This document shows positions 52,400 through 61,978 of a stretch of DNA of 64,000 bases, in pieces. Each line of letters begins with the position of its first letter. Positions within the stretch are counted from its first letter, which is position 1. The notes under the pieces are model-generated. The model was not told the origin of the DNA. It did no database searches and saw only the letters and a list, made by a program, of their open reading frames with translations. Origin of the DNA: Pseudohongiella nitratireducens (GTDB lineage Bacteria > Pseudomonadota > Gammaproteobacteria > Pseudomonadales > Pseudohongiellaceae); the NCBI RefSeq assembly GCF_001642735.1, contig NZ_LWHM01000016.1, positions 62,001 through 126,000 of the forward strand. Reading direction: 5' to 3'. Made by a program: the position numbers and the translations under genes.

Positions 52400-54535
52400 A
52401 TGCTAATGTTCAAAACTAACGGATACTCATCGAAACCCGCGCGTTACCTCTTATGCACACTCAGTGTCGCGACGGTTACCGCACTTGCAGCATGTGCTCC
52501 CTCTTCAGAAGACAGTTCGGACAGCGTCACCAGTTATACGCAAAACCAGGCCGATCAGGGATCGGCCCTGTATAATGCGCAATGCGCCTCCTGTCACGGT
52601 GACGACCTGCAAGGCGGTGGTGCAGGCCCCGCATTGCTGGGCACTGCCTTTGCTGACCGTTGGCAGTCACAGGATGTTCACGCACTTTATCAGCTTATCA
52701 GCACCAGTATGCCGCCTGCCGGCGGCGAAGCGCTATCAACGTCAGATTATCTGAATGTGACAGCATTCCTGTTACAGTCGAATAATATAGAGCCTGGCGA
52801 TAACCCGCTAAGCGAAGAGACCCGCACCCTTGTTGCAGATATGCCAGCCAGTGCTCCTGCTGAGTCATCCAGTTTCCCGGCAATGGCGGAAGAACCTGAA
52901 ACAGGCGTGACCGTCGCCGGTGAAGTCACAGATTTTGTACCGCTGACACAAAGCGAAATGAATAATCCGTCTGCGGAAAACTGGCTGATGTGGCGCGGTA
53001 ACCCGCAAGCCTGGAGTTACAGCCCCCTGAACCAGATCAATCGCGACAATGTTGCAGATCTGCAACTGGAATGGGTATGGAACATGCACCTGGGCGACTC
53101 TGAGCCCGCACCGCTGGTCTACAACGGCATTATGTACCTTATCAATCCCGGCAATATTGTTCAGGCACTGGATGCCCGTGATGGTGAACTAATCTGGGAG
53201 TACACCGCCGGTCCGGACACCGGTGAGGACATGCGCAATGTGGCACTGTTTGAGGACCTGCTGATCCAGGCCACAACCGACGCACGGTTGCTCGCACTTG
53301 ATGCGGCAACCGGCGAGCTACGCTGGGAAGTGGCAATTGCCGACAGCAGCAAAGGGTTTGAAAATTCGAGCGGCCCACTGATCGCTGGCGACAAGATTGT
53401 CATCGGCCTGGCTGGTTGCGCCAGCTACATTCCTGAGGATTGCTATATCAGTGCCTATGAAGCCCGGAGCGGTGAACTGGCCTGGCGCTTTAATACAATT
53501 GCCAAGGCCGGCGAACCTGGTGGTGACACCTGGGGGGAACTGGACAACCTGTATCGTGCTGGCGGTGAAACCTGGATAACCGGCAGTTATGATCCGGAAC
53601 TGGATCTGACTTACTGGGGCGTAGCGCAAGCCAAACCCTGGGCACCACCGAGCCGCCACATGTCAATCCATGATGCCGGGCTCTATACCAACTCTACATT
53701 GGCTCTGGACGCGCAAACTGGCGAACTGGTCTGGCACTTTCAACACGTTCCCGGCGAAGCCCTGGATCTGGATGAAGTATTCGAACGCGTTCTGGTTGAT
53801 AACAACGGTCGCAAACTGGTGCTGTCGGTAGGCAAACATGGCATTTTGTGGAAGAACGACCGGGAAACAGGCGAATTCCTGGGGTATGCAGAAACCGTGT
53901 TTCAAAACGTCTTTACTGATATTGATCCGGAAACCGGCGCAGTCACTTACCGGGATGACATTATCAACGCACAGCTCGATGAGTGGGTACCTGCCTGTCC
54001 GAGCAGTGCCGGCGGTAAAAACTGGCACTCAATGAGCTATCACCAGCCCAGCAACCAGTTGATCATGCCGCTGAGCCAAACCTGTCTAGACAACCGGGCC
54101 CGAGAAGTCGCACTTGAACCCGGCTCGGGCGGACTGGCATCAAACCGACGCTTTTACGAAATGCCCGATACCGAGGGACACCTGGGGAAACTGGCAGCAT
54201 TTAATGTGGCAACCATGGAAGAGTCCTGGGCCTATACCCAGCGGGCATCATTTATCACTGGTGTACTGTCCACAGCTGGCAACCTTGCATTTGCCGGAGA
54301 CCTGGACAGACGATTCCGGGCGTTTGATGTCGAAAACGGGGAAATTCTTTGGGAAACGCGACTTGGAACCGCTGTCCAGGGACATCCTCTGAGCTTCAGC
54401 ATTGATGGCCAACAATATATCGCTGTGACGACTGCCAATGGCGGCACCAGCCCCAGAATGGTGCCACGTATCGTTGCTCAAGACCTTAATCCGCCACGTG
54501 ATGGCAATGCCGTTTACGTATTTTCCGTGAACTGA
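52400..54535 (+). CDS. Lipoprotein PQQ quinoprotein (alcohol-dehydrogenase-like) with N-terminal cytochrome c
   Basis: A 711-residue quinoprotein anchored as a lipoprotein (lipobox TALAAC, Cys32). A cytochrome c domain comes first, heme motif CASCH at 62-66 with the axial-Met region TSMPPAGGE, then an Ala/Ser/Pro/Glu-rich linker (about 140-180), then the PQQ propeller starting [23 protein letters not shown]. The propeller has [18 protein letters not shown], with Asp in the catalytic position of the alcohol dehydrogenase branch, and [14 protein letters not shown]. The order (cytochrome first) is the reverse of the neighbour at 46.3 kb. The Met at 52400 is chosen because it places the hydrophobic core correctly; Met at 52406 is equally possible. 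Confidence 0.88.
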   Translation: MLMFKTNGYSSKPARYLLCTLSVATVTALAACAPSSEDSSDSVTSYTQNQADQGSALYNAQCASCHGDDLQGGGAGPALLGTAFADRWQSQDVHALYQLISTSMPPAGGEALSTSDYLNVTAFLLQSNNIEPGDNPLSEETRTLVADMPASAPAESSSFPAMAEEPETGVTVAGEVTDFVPLTQSEMNNPSAENWLMWRGNPQAWSYSPLNQINRDNVADLQLEWVWNMHLGDSEPAPLVYNGIMYLINPGNIVQALDARDGELIWEYTAGPDTGEDMRNVALFEDLLIQATTDARLLALDAATGELRWEVAIADSSKGFENSSGPLIAGDKIVIGLAGCASYIPEDCYISAYEARSGELAWRFNTIAKAGEPGGDTWGELDNLYRAGGETWITGSYDPELDLTYWGVAQAKPWAPPSRHMSIHDAGLYTNSTLALDAQTGELVWHFQHVPGEALDLDEVFERVLVDNNGRKLVLSVGKHGILWKNDRETGEFLGYAETVFQNVFTDIDPETGAVTYRDDIINAQLDEWVPACPSSAGGKNWHSMSYHQPSNQLIMPLSQTCLDNRAREVALEPGSGGLASNRRFYEMPDTEGHLGKLAAFNVATMEESWAYTQRASFITGVLSTAGNLAFAGDLDRRFRAFDVENGEILWETRLGTAVQGHPLSFSIDGQQYIAVTTANGGTSPRMVPRIVAQDLNPPRDGNAVYVFSVN

Positions 54536-54551
54536 TACGTCCGCAACAGTG

Positions 54552-54592
54552 TCTGCTCCGCTTGCATGAGCCTGTCAATCAAGCGGAGCAGA
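54552..54592. terminator. Hairpin between convergent quinoprotein and transporter genes
   Basis: Perfect 12-bp arms TCTGCTCCGCTT (54552-54563) and AAGCGGAGCAGA (54581-54592) with a 17-base loop, in a 116-bp convergent gap. No T-run follows directly. Probably a bidirectional terminator. Confidence 0.6.
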
Positions 54593-54651
54593 GTGGCGCT
54601 CTGATTCTGCCTCCTGCAATGATCTTCTATCCCTGTCTTGTGAGCCAAGGC

Positions 54652-56415
54652 CTAGAGAGGATAGAGCAACACCAGTGAAATCAGCGCAATCCCTCCCACC
54701 AGCAGGTTCATCGGCACACCCACCCGTAGGAAATCACTGAAACGATAAGCACCAGGGCCATAAACCATCAGGTTGGTCTGATACCCCAGCGGAGTCGCAA
54801 AACTGGCCGAGGCAGCAATCATGATTGCCAGCATAAAGGGCTCCGGATCCAACCCAGCCTGCTGAGTCACGGCTAAAGCCAATGGCACCATAATCACAGC
54901 GGCAGCGTTATTGGTGATGGTTTCTGTTAACAGCGAAACCGCAGCGTACATAAAGATCAGCAACAGAACCGGGTTGCCCTGGCTGATGAAAACCAGCCCG
55001 GCACCAAATTGCTGCGCCACCCCGGTCTTCTCCAGCGCCACACCTAAAGAGAAAGACGCGGCAATGGTCAGTAGCACCGGTAAATCAAGACTCTTCTCTG
55101 CCTCATCAACAGTCAGACAGCCTGTTGCCAGCATGGCACCAACCGCTATTAGTGCGGCGTTAAGCATACTGGTCAAGCCCAACCCAGCTGCAGCAACAGC
55201 CAGGATCAGAATTAACCACGCCAGGCCCGCTTTATTGTGGCGTGGCGTTTGCCGATCCAGATCACTGACCAGCAGAAAGTCTTTATTGTATTTTTGTCGG
55301 GTGACAAACGCAGGTCGGGCTTCGAGCAACATCGTGTCACCCGGTTTAATGATGATATTGCCAAGGTTCCCGGGTATTCGCTCGCCATTCCTGGCAACAG
55401 CCAGGACAACAGCACCGTAACGGTCCCGGAACCGGCTGCTGCGCACGGTTTCGCTGACAGCGGCACAAGATTGAGAAACCACAACTTCCACCAGTCGTCG
55501 TGCATCACGATGCTCCATCAAAGGCGCACTATCGCCGACTGATGCTGTAATGCCGTTGATACGCAATAAATCAGCGATAGCATCAGTCTCACCCGCAAAG
55601 ACAAGGCGGTCACCCGCCAGCAATACTTCTTCTGAAGGTGCAGCTGTCACCACGGTTTCATCACGACCGATTTCCACCAGATACAATCTTTCCAGGTCTC
55701 GCAAACCAGCCTGCTCTACCGTGAGCCCAACCAGCGGCCCATGAGGGTCAACGGCGACCTCCACTGTAAACTCGCGCATATTCTCGAATGCTTTGTGTGG
55801 ATTACGATCCGGCAGCCAGCGCGGCAGTAAAAATGTCATATACAACACAGAAACAATCACCACCGGAATACCCACCAGAGTGATCGAAAAAATATTGAAG
55901 TCAGCATTACCGGTTAAGGCTTCGTACTGTCCGGCCACGACCAGATTGGTACTGGTGCCAATCAACGTGAGCGTGCCACCAACGATAGCGCTATAACTCA
56001 ACGGTATTAGCAAACGGGACGGGGATATGCCTGTTTTACGAGACCAGGCAGCAATCGCCGGAATCATGGTTGCCACCACAGGGGTGTTGTTCAGAAAAGC
56101 ACTTAGCGGAATAACCGGCAGGAACAACCGCAACAAAGCCGATTTTACACTCGTCGGTTTACCCAGAAAGCGGTTCACCAGCAGGTCGATACCACCGGTG
56201 GCATGCAAACCGGCCGCCACAGCAAACATGGCCGCCACGGTAATCAGACCGGGATTGGCAAAGCCTGCCAGCGCCTCATCAGGGGCCAGTATGCCGGTGG
56301 CACTCAAGACTGCCATGACACTTAACAGCACCACATGCGGCGCCAGCCTGGTCAGCATCAATGTACATAACGCGCCGAGGGTCAGCGCTAATGAAAGCCA
56401 GGCCTGCCAATCCAC
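54652..56415 (-). CDS. SLC13/DASS-type anion permease with TrkA_C domains (GTG start)
   Basis: A 587-residue inner-membrane transporter of the divalent anion:Na+ symporter family. Helical blocks lie at about 1-195 and 400-585. Between them are two TrkA_C domains (about 205-285 and 300-370), the layout of the large sulfate/carboxylate permeases often seen in marine bacteria. Motifs LNNTPVVATMIPAIAAWSRKTGISPSRLLIPLSYSAIVGGTLTLIGTSTNLVV and TETITNNAAAVIMVPLALA mark the paired anion-site hairpins. A GTG at 56415 with AAGGTGA 5-6 bases upstream is favoured over a GTG three codons earlier. The substrate, sulfate or dicarboxylate, is not resolved. Confidence 0.88.
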   Translation of the reverse strand: MDWQAWLSLALTLGALCTLMLTRLAPHVVLLSVMAVLSATGILAPDEALAGFANPGLITVAAMFAVAAGLHATGGIDLLVNRFLGKPTSVKSALLRLFLPVIPLSAFLNNTPVVATMIPAIAAWSRKTGISPSRLLIPLSYSAIVGGTLTLIGTSTNLVVAGQYEALTGNADFNIFSITLVGIPVVIVSVLYMTFLLPRWLPDRNPHKAFENMREFTVEVAVDPHGPLVGLTVEQAGLRDLERLYLVEIGRDETVVTAAPSEEVLLAGDRLVFAGETDAIADLLRINGITASVGDSAPLMEHRDARRLVEVVVSQSCAAVSETVRSSRFRDRYGAVVLAVARNGERIPGNLGNIIIKPGDTMLLEARPAFVTRQKYNKDFLLVSDLDRQTPRHNKAGLAWLILILAVAAAGLGLTSMLNAALIAVGAMLATGCLTVDEAEKSLDLPVLLTIAASFSLGVALEKTGVAQQFGAGLVFISQGNPVLLLIFMYAAVSLLTETITNNAAAVIMVPLALAVTQQAGLDPEPFMLAIMIAASASFATPLGYQTNLMVYGPGAYRFSDFLRVGVPMNLLVGGIALISLVLLYPL

Positions 56416-56511
56416 AAAAATCACCTTGGTTGTTTGTCAATGCAGGGAGTATACCCAAGGCTCAATATTCCTTAAAAGAATATTTATTGATAATTATATT
56501 CCATTAAAGAA

Positions 56512-57372
56512 TTAAGGGAATTGCCCACTATTGTAATCACGTAGTGCCTGCTCGATCTCTTCACGCGTATTCATGACGAAAGGACCATACTGCACAATTG
56601 GCTCATTCAGAGGCTTGCCGGCCAGTAGAATGATCCGACTTCCCTGGCTGCCGCGAAATCGCAGTGTATCACCTTCTCGATCCAGCAAGACAAGCTCGCC
56701 GGGAGCCAGCAGCTTTTCGCTTCCCTCCAGAGATAACTCGCCTTCGTACACATATAACAGCGCTGTCTTGCCGGCTGACTCAAGAACCAGTTCATGCCAG
56801 CTGTCATCCGACATCATAATATCGGCAAAATCCGGCTCAGTATCCGGGCGCTGGACAACCCCTGATACCGGGTTGCCATCAACCGTGACTGCACCAGAAA
56901 TAAGTTTGACGGACAGACCGGTGTACTCAGCCAGAGAGAACTTTTCGGCAGCAATGTCCTGATAGTCTGCTTTTTGCATTTTGGATTTGGCCGGCAAATT
57001 AAGCCAAATCTGAAAGCCTCGCATGCGTCCTTCTGTCTGTTTAGGCATTTCCGAGTGGACAATACCGCCACCTGCCGTCATCCACTGCACATCGCCAGGC
57101 CCCAGATCACCGATGTTACCCATGTGGTCACGGTGCTCCATATGACCTTCCAGCATATATGTCATCGTTTCAAACCCACGATGCGGATGCGAAGGAAAAC
57201 CGCCGATATAATCCTGGGCTTCATAGGAACCGAATTCATCCATCATCAGAAAAGGATCAAACATGTCAGGTTTATGCATGCCACCGCCAAAGACCCGCAT
57301 TAATTGCACACCATCCCCATCTGAAGCAGGTTGTGCCCGAATCACTGTCTGAACACTTTTTAAAACAGTCAT
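56512..57372 (-). CDS. Pirin-family cupin protein
   Basis: A 286-residue bicupin. The N-terminal metal-binding cupin carries the pirin signature: GFPSHPHRGFETMTYMLEGHMEHRDHMG (near residues 56-83) with three His and a Glu as ligands, then GDVQWMTAGGGIVHSEMP. The C-terminal cupin starts near 180. Bacterial pirins are mostly quercetinase-like or redox-sensing regulators. The Met at 57372 has GGAGG 6 bases upstream; a longer frame to 57468 would run into the regulator's promoter. It is divergent from a LysR gene, a common arrangement for pirins induced by their regulator. Confidence 0.93.
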   Translation of the reverse strand: MTVLKSVQTVIRAQPASDGDGVQLMRVFGGGMHKPDMFDPFLMMDEFGSYEAQDYIGGFPSHPHRGFETMTYMLEGHMEHRDHMGNIGDLGPGDVQWMTAGGGIVHSEMPKQTEGRMRGFQIWLNLPAKSKMQKADYQDIAAEKFSLAEYTGLSVKLISGAVTVDGNPVSGVVQRPDTEPDFADIMMSDDSWHELVLESAGKTALLYVYEGELSLEGSEKLLAPGELVLLDREGDTLRFRGSQGSRIILLAGKPLNEPIVQYGPFVMNTREEIEQALRDYNSGQFP

Positions 57373-57429
57373 TGCGACCTCCCAATCGGCACATTGGCCG
57401 TTATCATCTGAATATAGGCCCATATTACA

Positions 57430-57443
57430 ATCAATATATTGAT
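57430..57443. promoter_or_regulatory. Perfect palindrome ATCAATATATTGAT between pirin and LysR genes
   Basis: A 14-bp perfect palindrome in the 114-bp divergent region, flanked by matching ACA/ACA-like extensions. It fits the LysR T-N11-A theme and lies 43 bases before the lysR start and 58 before pirin. It is a candidate binding site of the divergent regulator. Confidence 0.55.
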
Positions 57444-57486
57444 ACAATGACGCAATCTTTCCCTGCAAACAATCTAGAATTTTGAT

Positions 57487-58398
57487 ATGTACAGATCACC
57501 CAGAATTACATTGGACCAATGGGCAGCTTTCCAGGCCGTCGTAGAAGAAGGAAGTTTTGCTGGTGCTGCAGAACGCCTTAATAAAAGCCAGTCCAGCATC
57601 AGCTACGCCGTTGCCAAACTGAATGAACAGCTGCCCGCCCCCGTGCTGCAACTGCAAGGGCGTAAAGCTGTCCTGACCGACGAGGGTCATGTCATGTACC
57701 GCCGCGCCACGCTTCTGCTCAACCAGGCAGGAGAAACGGAGGACGTGGCTAATATGATTGCCAGTGGGCTGGAATCTGAAGTGACTCTCGCTGTCGACGG
57801 ACTGATGGAACCCACAACGCTGGTGCCAGTACTGGAGCAATTTTCTCAGGATTTTCCCTCCACACGCTTGCGCATATTAGAGACCCAGCTCTCTGGCACT
57901 GTGGAAATGTTACTGGAAAAAAAGGCTGATCTGGTGATTGGTGGCCAGGTGCCTGTGGGTTACCTTGGCACCCCGGTCGATAGCTGCCGCATGATACCGG
58001 TCGCCCATCCTGAACACCCTTTATTCAACCGCGAAAATGGGGACGCTATCAATGACTATGAACTGAGAAGCTGGCGACAAATTGTGTTGCGCGATACCGG
58101 TATTCGACGAAACCAGGATGCTGGCTGGCTCGGCTCGGAACAGCGCTGGACAGTCAGTCATTTTTCAACGGCCGTGAAAGTGCTCAAGGCGGGGCTGGGG
58201 TTTGCTTTTTTACCACAAAGCTGGATAGAAGAAGAGCTGAATCATGGCTTATTAAAAATGCTGCCTCTGGCCTGGGGCGCAGAGCGCCACCTGACACTTT
58301 ACCTGATGGTGGCTGCCACAGATGCGGCAGGCCCGGCAACCCGGGCACTGGCCGATATTATTGTGGCAAACTGCCCGAGTCAGTCGCTGACTGACTGA
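57487..58398 (+). CDS. LysR-family regulator, divergent from pirin
   Basis: A 303-residue LysR protein. The helix-turn-helix region GSFAGAAERLNKSQSSISYAVAKLNEQL spans about 22-49; the co-inducer domain spans about 95-295. Its gene diverges from the pirin gene with the palindrome between, so it most likely controls pirin. The 3' end overlaps the convergent carboxylesterase gene by 19 bases. The inducer is unknown; quinone- or flavonoid-type ligands would be in keeping with pirins but this is not shown by the sequence. Confidence 0.87.
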   Translation: MYRSPRITLDQWAAFQAVVEEGSFAGAAERLNKSQSSISYAVAKLNEQLPAPVLQLQGRKAVLTDEGHVMYRRATLLLNQAGETEDVANMIASGLESEVTLAVDGLMEPTTLVPVLEQFSQDFPSTRLRILETQLSGTVEMLLEKKADLVIGGQVPVGYLGTPVDSCRMIPVAHPEHPLFNRENGDAINDYELRSWRQIVLRDTGIRRNQDAGWLGSEQRWTVSHFSTAVKVLKAGLGFAFLPQSWIEEELNHGLLKMLPLAWGAERHLTLYLMVAATDAAGPATRALADIIVANCPSQSLTD

Positions 58399-59975
58399 CG
58401 GCGACGGTCCATCACCCTGTCCAACACTGCCCAATTATCAGGCAGCAAGTTCTGCCCGGCACTGACCTCCTTATCAAACTGCAGATAATGACGCGCCGCA
58501 TTGGAATAAGGTTGCCAGGCTGGCTGCCCTGGCGATACTGGCTTACCGGTTCGGGCAAAACTCACCCAGTAGTCAGACATGATATCCGCCAGACGATAGT
58601 CAAATGCCGAGGTATCACCACGCAAGGTATGCGCATTATTGAATGTATAAGCTATCTCTGACGCATGATATGCACCAAGCCCGGACTCAGTGGCTCCTGG
58701 CGGGTGATGGGTGAAGAAGTACAGGTACGCGGGTTGATTGACATGCCGGGTCAGGTTGGCCCAGGTCACCATATTCCAGCCAAACGTCGTATCCCTGAAG
58801 CTGTCGAGTACGGAACGTCTGATGTTATCGGCAGGATACACATCCATCACCAACTCAGCCAGTTCACCATAAACAGCACGCATCCGCGCCTGGTATTCCG
58901 CTTCATTAGCTGGCAGGTTTGCTGCTGCACCCAGCGTTGTGCCTTCATCGCTGTTAAAGCCAAGCATAACGGGAACCGGGTGTTGCTGCCCCCGCGAAAA
59001 AAGTGAATACAGCTGATCGGGGATCACCCAGCCGTCAACGATACCATCGGTACGAAAACCTGCCGACTGACTGGCATTTAATAATTGCTCTGCCGGCATG
59101 GCGCGTAATTCTGCCAGGTCTGCAGCGCCGATCACACTTGCCAGTTCTTGCCCAGCAGAGATCGCAGAGGGACCGGCGCTGGTTTGCCGGTCGAGCTCCA
59201 CCCGGGTATCAAGCCTGGCACCGCTTTGGGCAATCACTTTGTGAAACAGCCCTTGCGCAAGCGGTGAGGCTGTCAGAAAGTTCACCGACCAGGCGCCTGC
59301 AGACTCACCAAAGATAGTGACATTATCAGGATCACCACCAAAGGCAGCAATGTTGTCCTGTACCCACTGTAAAGCAGCAATCTGGTCAAGAATGCCATAA
59401 TTGCCAGCAGAGAAATTCGGCGACTCAGCGACCAGTTCCGGATGTGCAAAGTAGCCAAACACACCCAGCCGGTAATTCAAAGTCACTACAACAGCACCTT
59501 TTGCCGCCAGTTCCGTACCGTCATAGGTAGATATGGCACCTGAGCCCCGCGTCAGTGCACCGCCATGAATCCAGACCATGACCGGTTTGCGTTCATCAGC
59601 CGATGCCTTGGACCAGACATTAAGGTACAGACAGTCTTCACTGCTCAGCCGGGCTGGCCGATAGAAAAAAGATCCCTCAGGATATGACTGCTGCATGCAG
59701 TTGGGACCAAAACTGTCCGCCTCACGCTCCCCTGACCAGGAAGCCGGAGCCTGGGGTGGCTGCCAGCGCCGCTGACCGACCGGTGGCGCAGCATAGGGTA
59801 TCCCCTTGTAGACCGCCACACGTTGGTCCCGGTCAGAGCGCTCTCCGATCAAGCGACCCTGAGGCGGACTCACACGTGGCCGCTCGTCACCAGGCGGCTG
59901 TGCCATGGCAATCCCCGTCACGCTCATTGACAGAGCAACTAATAATAAAGAGCAGGTTCGAGCTATCATTTTCAT
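58380..59975 (-). CDS. Exported type-B carboxylesterase
   Basis: A 531-residue member of the acetylcholinesterase/para-nitrobenzyl-esterase family with a signal peptide (cleavage near IAMAQ, residue 26). Catalytic residues: Ser225 in GESAGA, the acid Glu in GFNSDEGTT and His in GAYHASEIAYTF. The oxyanion HGGA (near 137-140) and SEDCLYLNVW (near 112-121) are conserved. GGGGA lies about 9 bases before the Met at 59975; the longer frame to 60035 crosses the pldA promoter. It probably hydrolyses small esters in the periplasm. It is divergent from pldA, with 96 bp between starts. Confidence 0.92.
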   Translation of the reverse strand: MKMIARTCSLLLVALSMSVTGIAMAQPPGDERPRVSPPQGRLIGERSDRDQRVAVYKGIPYAAPPVGQRRWQPPQAPASWSGEREADSFGPNCMQQSYPEGSFFYRPARLSSEDCLYLNVWSKASADERKPVMVWIHGGALTRGSGAISTYDGTELAAKGAVVVTLNYRLGVFGYFAHPELVAESPNFSAGNYGILDQIAALQWVQDNIAAFGGDPDNVTIFGESAGAWSVNFLTASPLAQGLFHKVIAQSGARLDTRVELDRQTSAGPSAISAGQELASVIGAADLAELRAMPAEQLLNASQSAGFRTDGIVDGWVIPDQLYSLFSRGQQHPVPVMLGFNSDEGTTLGAAANLPANEAEYQARMRAVYGELAELVMDVYPADNIRRSVLDSFRDTTFGWNMVTWANLTRHVNQPAYLYFFTHHPPGATESGLGAYHASEIAYTFNNAHTLRGDTSAFDYRLADIMSDYWVSFARTGKPVSPGQPAWQPYSNAARHYLQFDKEVSAGQNLLPDNWAVLDRVMDRRRQSVSD

Positions 59976-60071
59976 TATCACATTCCCCGTATTGCGTATG
60001 TGATTGATCATCACTATCCAGTAGAATGCCTGCACTCACAGCCTATTTTAGCGCGAGGCAGGCCAGGAACC

Positions 60072-61112
60072 ATGGAAACGAAGTATACACATCTGTTGTC
60101 CCTCTTGTTCGGGTTTGGTGTTGTAATACCGGTATCAGCAGATCAAACGTTCTCCCCAGCATCAGGTGACAGTCCGGCACTTCAAACCTGTCTTCAACAA
60201 GCTGTGCTGGAGCCTGAGAATTTGCAACTCACCATTGCAGAGCTGCACCAGCAATGCCACGCCCAGTTGCAAACCCAAGACACACTGATTACCACTGAAG
60301 TCAATTCAAGTGTAACGACCGGTGATGACCAGACCAGCTCCGAAGACAATTTCCCAGCCGACACTGCGCTCACCCAACGTACTGACAGTGAGTGGTTTTT
60401 CACTCCCTATAAAGATAATTATCTGACGTTTGGTCAGATGCGTATGGATGATGGTTCAGTACCTTTTAGCGGAGAACAACTGGATACCAAGTTTTCATTG
60501 GGCCTTTCTTTTAGTCTGTTTTCTCAGAATGAGTTGCTGGATTTTCTGGACCCACTGCGTTTCGGCTATTCGCAATTATCCTGGTGGAATATTGCAGACG
60601 ACTCTTCACCTTTTACTGAGCATAATTACAACCCGGAAGTCTATTGGGATTTCACTCAGCCGGGGCGCCCTTTGGTTGGTGACTTTCCCTACGTCGACAG
60701 AGTCGGCCTGGAGCATCAGTCTAATGGACTGGGCGGGCTGGATTCGCGCAGCTGGGATCGCATTTATGCGCAGAAGACCTACCACCTGCTCCCGCAACTG
60801 CGACTCGGGTTCAAGTTATGGCAGGTCATCGGTACCGACTGGCAGAATGATGACATTGAGGACTACCTGGGTTCAGGCCAGGTCTCCCTGGAGTATGAAC
60901 CTAACGACAGGACGCTGATCAGATTTAAGGTACATCGCGGTCATGACGTCAGCACCTACAGCTACCAGGCAGATATCCGTTATCGCCGCCCCTGGCTCAA
61001 CTCCGCATTTTTTCTGAGCTATTACAACGGGTATGGTGAAGCCCTGATTAATTACAATCAAAAAGCAAGCAGCGTCAGACTCGGACTGTATTTCCCACTG
61101 GAAACTTTTTAA
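60072..61112 (+). CDS. pldA: Outer-membrane phospholipase A1 (OMPLA), catalytic Asn replaced by Asp
   Basis: A 346-residue outer-membrane barrel lipase. A signal peptide ends near VSADQ (residue 24). The OMPLA signature GLEHQSNGLGGLDSRSWDR places His215 and Ser217 of the catalytic triad. The third member, Asn156 in E. coli (RSWNR), falls on Asp229 here. The SNG and SRSW calcium-region context is conserved, and the barrel ends with GYGEALINYNQ and SVRLGLYFPLETF. About 60 residues between the signal and barrel are an extra Gln/Thr-rich segment. AGGA precedes the Met at 60072. The 3' end overlaps the convergent peptidase gene by 4 bases. Confidence 0.93.
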   Translation: METKYTHLLSLLFGFGVVIPVSADQTFSPASGDSPALQTCLQQAVLEPENLQLTIAELHQQCHAQLQTQDTLITTEVNSSVTTGDDQTSSEDNFPADTALTQRTDSEWFFTPYKDNYLTFGQMRMDDGSVPFSGEQLDTKFSLGLSFSLFSQNELLDFLDPLRFGYSQLSWWNIADDSSPFTEHNYNPEVYWDFTQPGRPLVGDFPYVDRVGLEHQSNGLGGLDSRSWDRIYAQKTYHLLPQLRLGFKLWQVIGTDWQNDDIEDYLGSGQVSLEYEPNDRTLIRFKVHRGHDVSTYSYQADIRYRRPWLNSAFFLSYYNGYGEALINYNQKASSVRLGLYFPLETF

Positions 61113-61975
61113 TTTGCAGTGGGCTCATCAAGCTGCTGGCGAATTTGCTGTAAATTGTTCCGGGCGGGCTGGTAGTCGGGGTTACGTTGCAATAACAACT
61201 CCAGTATTTCAGCTGCAACAGCCAACCTGCCTTTGCGGTACAATAAATTACTGTACCCCATAGCCAGTAATTCACTTTCCGGCCAACGCTCCAACCCCGC
61301 TTTCCAGGCAGGTTCGCTGGTATCTTCGTTGATCTGTTCAAAGCTGGCCAGCGCCGTAAAATACTGTTGAGCAGTACTGTTCACTGGCAACGTTCCCGGT
61401 TCCAGCAAAACCACTGACCAGTGATCAGCCCTGGCCCAGGTGCGTTCGAAAACTGTCATTGGGGTTCTCAGCGTTTCTACCGTGCCAGAGCGCAGTAAAA
61501 TCTCTTCATTTGCCAGGTCATACCCGACAGCGACTGCATAATGCCATTGCGGCAAGCTCTTCAGGCCCAGGTTCTGCATCACCAGTACCGGCCTTCCCTG
61601 CTCCAGCTCCTGCATCAGATCCGTGAGTTGTCCACCTAAAGGCAATGCGATGCGGCCATACCGCCGACTGGTCGCCAGCATTTCCACTTGCAGACTACCC
61701 TGTCTCTCCGGCAAGTAAACCTGTGAAACCAGTTCATCTGGTTCTACCAAGACACCCGACTCGGTCAGCACTGTCGCTAACGCAGCCGGACCGCATTGAT
61801 ACTGTGATTGCGGATAGAAAACCGTGGAGGAAAGGTAAATTCGTGGTTGAACAACCGGCGTACCATCATCGCCCTGAAGCAAGGCATCGGTTTGCGGAGT
61901 TGCCACGCAGGCCTGCAGGAGGGCAAAAAGCAGAAGCAGGAGCGCCCGCTGCCGGGCGCTCCAGTTGAACCGCAT
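61109..61975 (-). CDS. PA2778-family C39-like cysteine peptidase lipoprotein with TPR end
   Basis: A 288-residue lipoprotein with lipobox LLQAC (Cys23). A C39-like peptidase domain (about 45-195) has nucleophile Cys61 in QYQCGPAALATVL, the conserved Gln just before it, and His145 in QWHYAVAVGYD. The C-terminal 80 residues carry TPR-like helices (YRKGRLAVAAEILELLLQRNPDYQPARNNLQQI). It starts 3 bp after the PA2779-family gene, a pairing kept in Pseudomonas. Being a lone lipoprotein, it lacks the ABC part of bacteriocin exporters of the C39 family. The physiological target is unknown; the partner gene product is the likeliest. Confidence 0.88.
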   Translation of the reverse strand: MRFNWSARQRALLLLLFALLQACVATPQTDALLQGDDGTPVVQPRIYLSSTVFYPQSQYQCGPAALATVLTESGVLVEPDELVSQVYLPERQGSLQVEMLATSRRYGRIALPLGGQLTDLMQELEQGRPVLVMQNLGLKSLPQWHYAVAVGYDLANEEILLRSGTVETLRTPMTVFERTWARADHWSVVLLEPGTLPVNSTAQQYFTALASFEQINEDTSEPAWKAGLERWPESELLAMGYSNLLYRKGRLAVAAEILELLLQRNPDYQPARNNLQQIRQQLDEPTAN

Positions 61976-61978
61976 GAA

